A DNA stretch of 5,974 nucleotides from 20CM-2-65-7 sp035943355 (GTDB taxonomy: Bacteria > Gemmatimonadota > Gemmatimonadetes > Gemmatimonadales > GWC2-71-9): contig DASZCG010000152.1 in assembly GCA_035943355.1 (NCBI GenBank), positions 1 to 5,974 of the forward strand. The letters run 5' to 3'. The notes below the pieces were generated by a model. The model was not told where the DNA came from, did no database searches, and was given only the letters and a program-made list of their open reading frames with translations. Below are positions 4,024-5,974 of this stretch, piece by piece (position 1 is the first letter of the stretch; every line of letters begins with the position of its first letter). Both the position numbers and the translations under genes were made by a program.

Positions 4024-5974
4024 ATGGCATACGATCCACGCCCCGTAGAACGCGCGATCTACAAGCGTTGGCTCGACGCCGGCGTCTTCCAGCCGCGCCC
4101 GGACGGCGAACCGTATGTCATCGTGATTCCGCCGCCCAACGTCACCGACATCCTGCACGTCGGCCACGCCCTGAACAACACGATCCAGGACGTGCTGATC
4201 CGGTTTGAGCGGATGCGGGGCCGGGCGGCCGAGTGGCTGCCCGGAACCGATCATGCCGGCATTGCGACGCAGAACGTGATGGAGAAGAAGCTGGCCGCCG
4301 AGGGGAAGACGCGCTTCGACCTGGGCCGCGACGAGTTCGTCAAGCGCACCTGGGACTACGTCCGCAAGACGGGCACCACGATCATCGAGCAGCTCAAGGT
4401 CATCGGCTGCTCGTGCGACTGGAGCCGGCAGCGCTTCACCCTCGATCCCGAATACGCGGCCGCCGTGCGGGAAGTCTTCGTCCGCCTGTGGGAAGAAGGA
4501 CTGATCTATCGCGGCCACCGGGTGATCCACTGGTGCCCGCACTGCCTGACCGCGCTCGCGGATGAAGAGGCCGAGCACCACGAGACGAACGGCAATCTGT
4601 ACTACATCCAGTATCCGCTGGTGGACGGGACAGGCTCGATTACGGTTGCCACGACTCGCCCCGAAACGATGCTGGGCGACACAGCCGTCGCGGTGAACCC
4701 CGAGGACCCGCGCGTGCGGCCGTACATCGGCAAGAAGGTTCGCCTCCCGATCGTGGGTATCGAGATCCCCATCATTGCGGACGACGTGGTGGACAAGGAA
4801 TTCGGCACGGGCTTCGTGAAGGTGACGCCGGCGCATGATGCGAACGACTTTGAAATCGGGACCCGTCACAAGCTGGAAATGCCGTTGATAATGTCGGAGG
4901 ATGGAAAGATGCACGACGCAAGTCGTGTACCTCAAGAGCTCGAGGGAATGGATCGTTTCGAGGCCCGCAAGAAGATCGTCGCGATGCTGGGTCCTCTGCT
5001 CGTCAAAACCGAACCACACCACCATTCGGTGCGCCGCTGCTATCGCTGCGACACGGTCGTCGAGCCGCGGCTTTCGGACCAGTGGTTCGTGAAGATGAAA
5101 CCGCTCGCCGAGCCGGTGCTCGCCAAGTTTCGCGAAGGCGCGTACAAGATCGTGCCCGATCGCTGGCGCGCGACCTACGACAACTGGATGGAAAACATCC
5201 GGGACTGGAACATCTCGCGGCAGATCTGGTGGGGCCACCGCATTCCGGTGTTCACGTGCACGAAGTGCAAGCATCAGTGGGCCGACCGCGTGGATCCGAA
5301 GGAGTGCCCCAAGTGCGGCGGACCAGTCGTGCAGGATCCGGATGTGCTCGACACCTGGTTCTCGTCGTGGCTGTGGCCGTTCGCGACCCTCGGTTGGCCC
5401 AACGACACCCCCGATCTGCGCCGCTTCTATCCCGGCCACACCCTCGTCACCGCACCCGAGATCCTGTTCTTCTGGGTCGCGCGCATGCTGATGTCGGGCT
5501 ACCACTTCATGGACCGACGCCTGCCCTTCACCACCGTGTACCTGCACGGCACGGTGCGCGACACCAAGCACCGCAAGATGTCGAAGTCGCTCGGCAACGG
5601 CATCGATCCGCTCGACGTCGTGAAGCTCTACGGCGCCGACGCGCTGCGCTGGACGCTGATCGCGGGCAGCTCGCTCGGCGCGGACGTCATCCTCGATCCG
5701 AACGATCTGGAGACGACATTCGCCCCCGGCCGCAACTTCGCGAACAAGCTGTGGAACATCGGACAATTCGTGCTGGCGCAGCTGCCGAAGAGGATCCCCG
5801 CCATCGCCGCGGTCGATCGCCGCAAGCTCACCCTCGCCGACCGCTGGATCCTGTCTCGTGCCCAGGCAATGATCCGCGAGACCACGACATCGCTCGAGCA
5901 GTTCCGGCTCGACGAGGCGGCCAAGCGGTGCTACGAGTTCGCGTGGAACGAGCTGGCGGACTGGTATGTGGAGG
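4024..5974 (+). CDS. valS: Valyl-tRNA synthetase (ValRS), 3' end cut by window edge
   Basis: This cytosolic class I enzyme charges tRNA-Val and hydrolyses Thr-tRNA-Val. The first 650 residues are visible, open to the right edge; the family is usually about 880-950 aa, so the rest of the anticodon domain and the C-terminal coiled coil are missing. The HIGH motif is HVGH at 45-48, after PPPNVT (36-41). GTDHAGIATQ follows about 30 residues later. The CP1 editing domain includes TTRPET (210-215) and TPAHDANDFE (268-277). Cysteine pairs that fit the two zinc sites known in Thermus ValRS are C171/C174 with C339/C342, and C412/C415 with C428/C431. DWNISRQIWWGH is at 394-405, LDTWFSSWLWP at 442-452 and KMSKS at 518-522. 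The anticodon-binding domain opens with DRWIL (606-610). An in-frame TAA lies two codons upstream, so ATG 4024 is the earliest start, and the family-conserved YDP at residues 3-5 leaves no room for a later one. It is divergent from thrS. Confidence 0.98.
   Translation, partial: MAYDPRPVERAIYKRWLDAGVFQPRPDGEPYVIVIPPPNVTDILHVGHALNNTIQDVLIRFERMRGRAAEWLPGTDHAGIATQNVMEKKLAAEGKTRFDLGRDEFVKRTWDYVRKTGTTIIEQLKVIGCSCDWSRQRFTLDPEYAAAVREVFVRLWEEGLIYRGHRVIHWCPHCLTALADEEAEHHETNGNLYYIQYPLVDGTGSITVATTRPETMLGDTAVAVNPEDPRVRPYIGKKVRLPIVGIEIPIIADDVVDKEFGTGFVKVTPAHDANDFEIGTRHKLEMPLIMSEDGKMHDASRVPQELEGMDRFEARKKIVAMLGPLLVKTEPHHHSVRRCYRCDTVVEPRLSDQWFVKMKPLAEPVLAKFREGAYKIVPDRWRATYDNWMENIRDWNISRQIWWGHRIPVFTCTKCKHQWADRVDPKECPKCGGPVVQDPDVLDTWFSSWLWPFATLGWPNDTPDLRRFYPGHTLVTAPEILFFWVARMLMSGYHFMDRRLPFTTVYLHGTVRDTKHRKMSKSLGNGIDPLDVVKLYGADALRWTLIAGSSLGADVILDPNDLETTFAPGRNFANKLWNIGQFVLAQLPKRIPAIAAVDRRKLTLADRWILSRAQAMIRETTTSLEQFRLDEAAKRCYEFAWNELADWYVE

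Noticed and set aside
4012..5766. A 584-codon open frame on the minus strand antisense to valS
   Set aside because: valS has complete motifs through this whole stretch. The antisense frame is rich in Arg, His, Val and Asp with no recognisable domain, as expected from GC-rich codon use suppressing stops.

Overview
This is a GC-rich bacterial chromosomal window with dense housekeeping genes arranged around one short divergent promoter region. Codon use strongly favours G or C at third positions. The ValRS and ThrRS sequences resemble those of soil phyla such as Gemmatimonadota or Acidobacteriota. That placement is an impression from protein sequence style and has not been tested. No phage, transposase, CRISPR, rRNA or tRNA signal is visible.

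Layout. Positions 3988-4023 are a 36-bp divergent spacer. Rightward from it runs valS (valyl-tRNA synthetase, 4024 to beyond the right edge). Leftward runs a chain on the minus strand. It begins with an unrecognised 51-aa single-pass membrane protein (3832-3987), followed 2 nt later by thrS (threonyl-tRNA synthetase, 1877-3829). After a 163-bp non-coding gap come an acetyl-CoA C-acetyltransferase (thiolase, 544-1713) and, directly abutting it, bioY (biotin ECF transporter S component, 543 to beyond the left edge).

How the parts fit. Two aminoacyl-tRNA synthetases fire in opposite directions from one tiny spacer. Neither first gene has a usable Shine-Dalgarno, and each has a -10-like hexamer only 5-8 nt from its start codon, so both may make leaderless mRNAs. 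thrS probably depends on reinitiation from the small membrane-protein gene. The thiolase and bioY abut stop-to-start and look co-translated. Their shared theme may be acyl-CoA metabolism, since biotin is the cofactor of acyl-CoA carboxylases; this is inference.

The most unusual feature is a short palindromic repeat family. Its core is a 9-bp GC stem with a 4-nt loop and an AGAAAAC tail on the plus strand. Two good copies and one degenerate copy lie within 1.7 kb, all in the same orientation. One is just after the thrS stop, one is just before the thiolase start, and one lies inside the bioY reading frame, where it is translated without breaking the frame.
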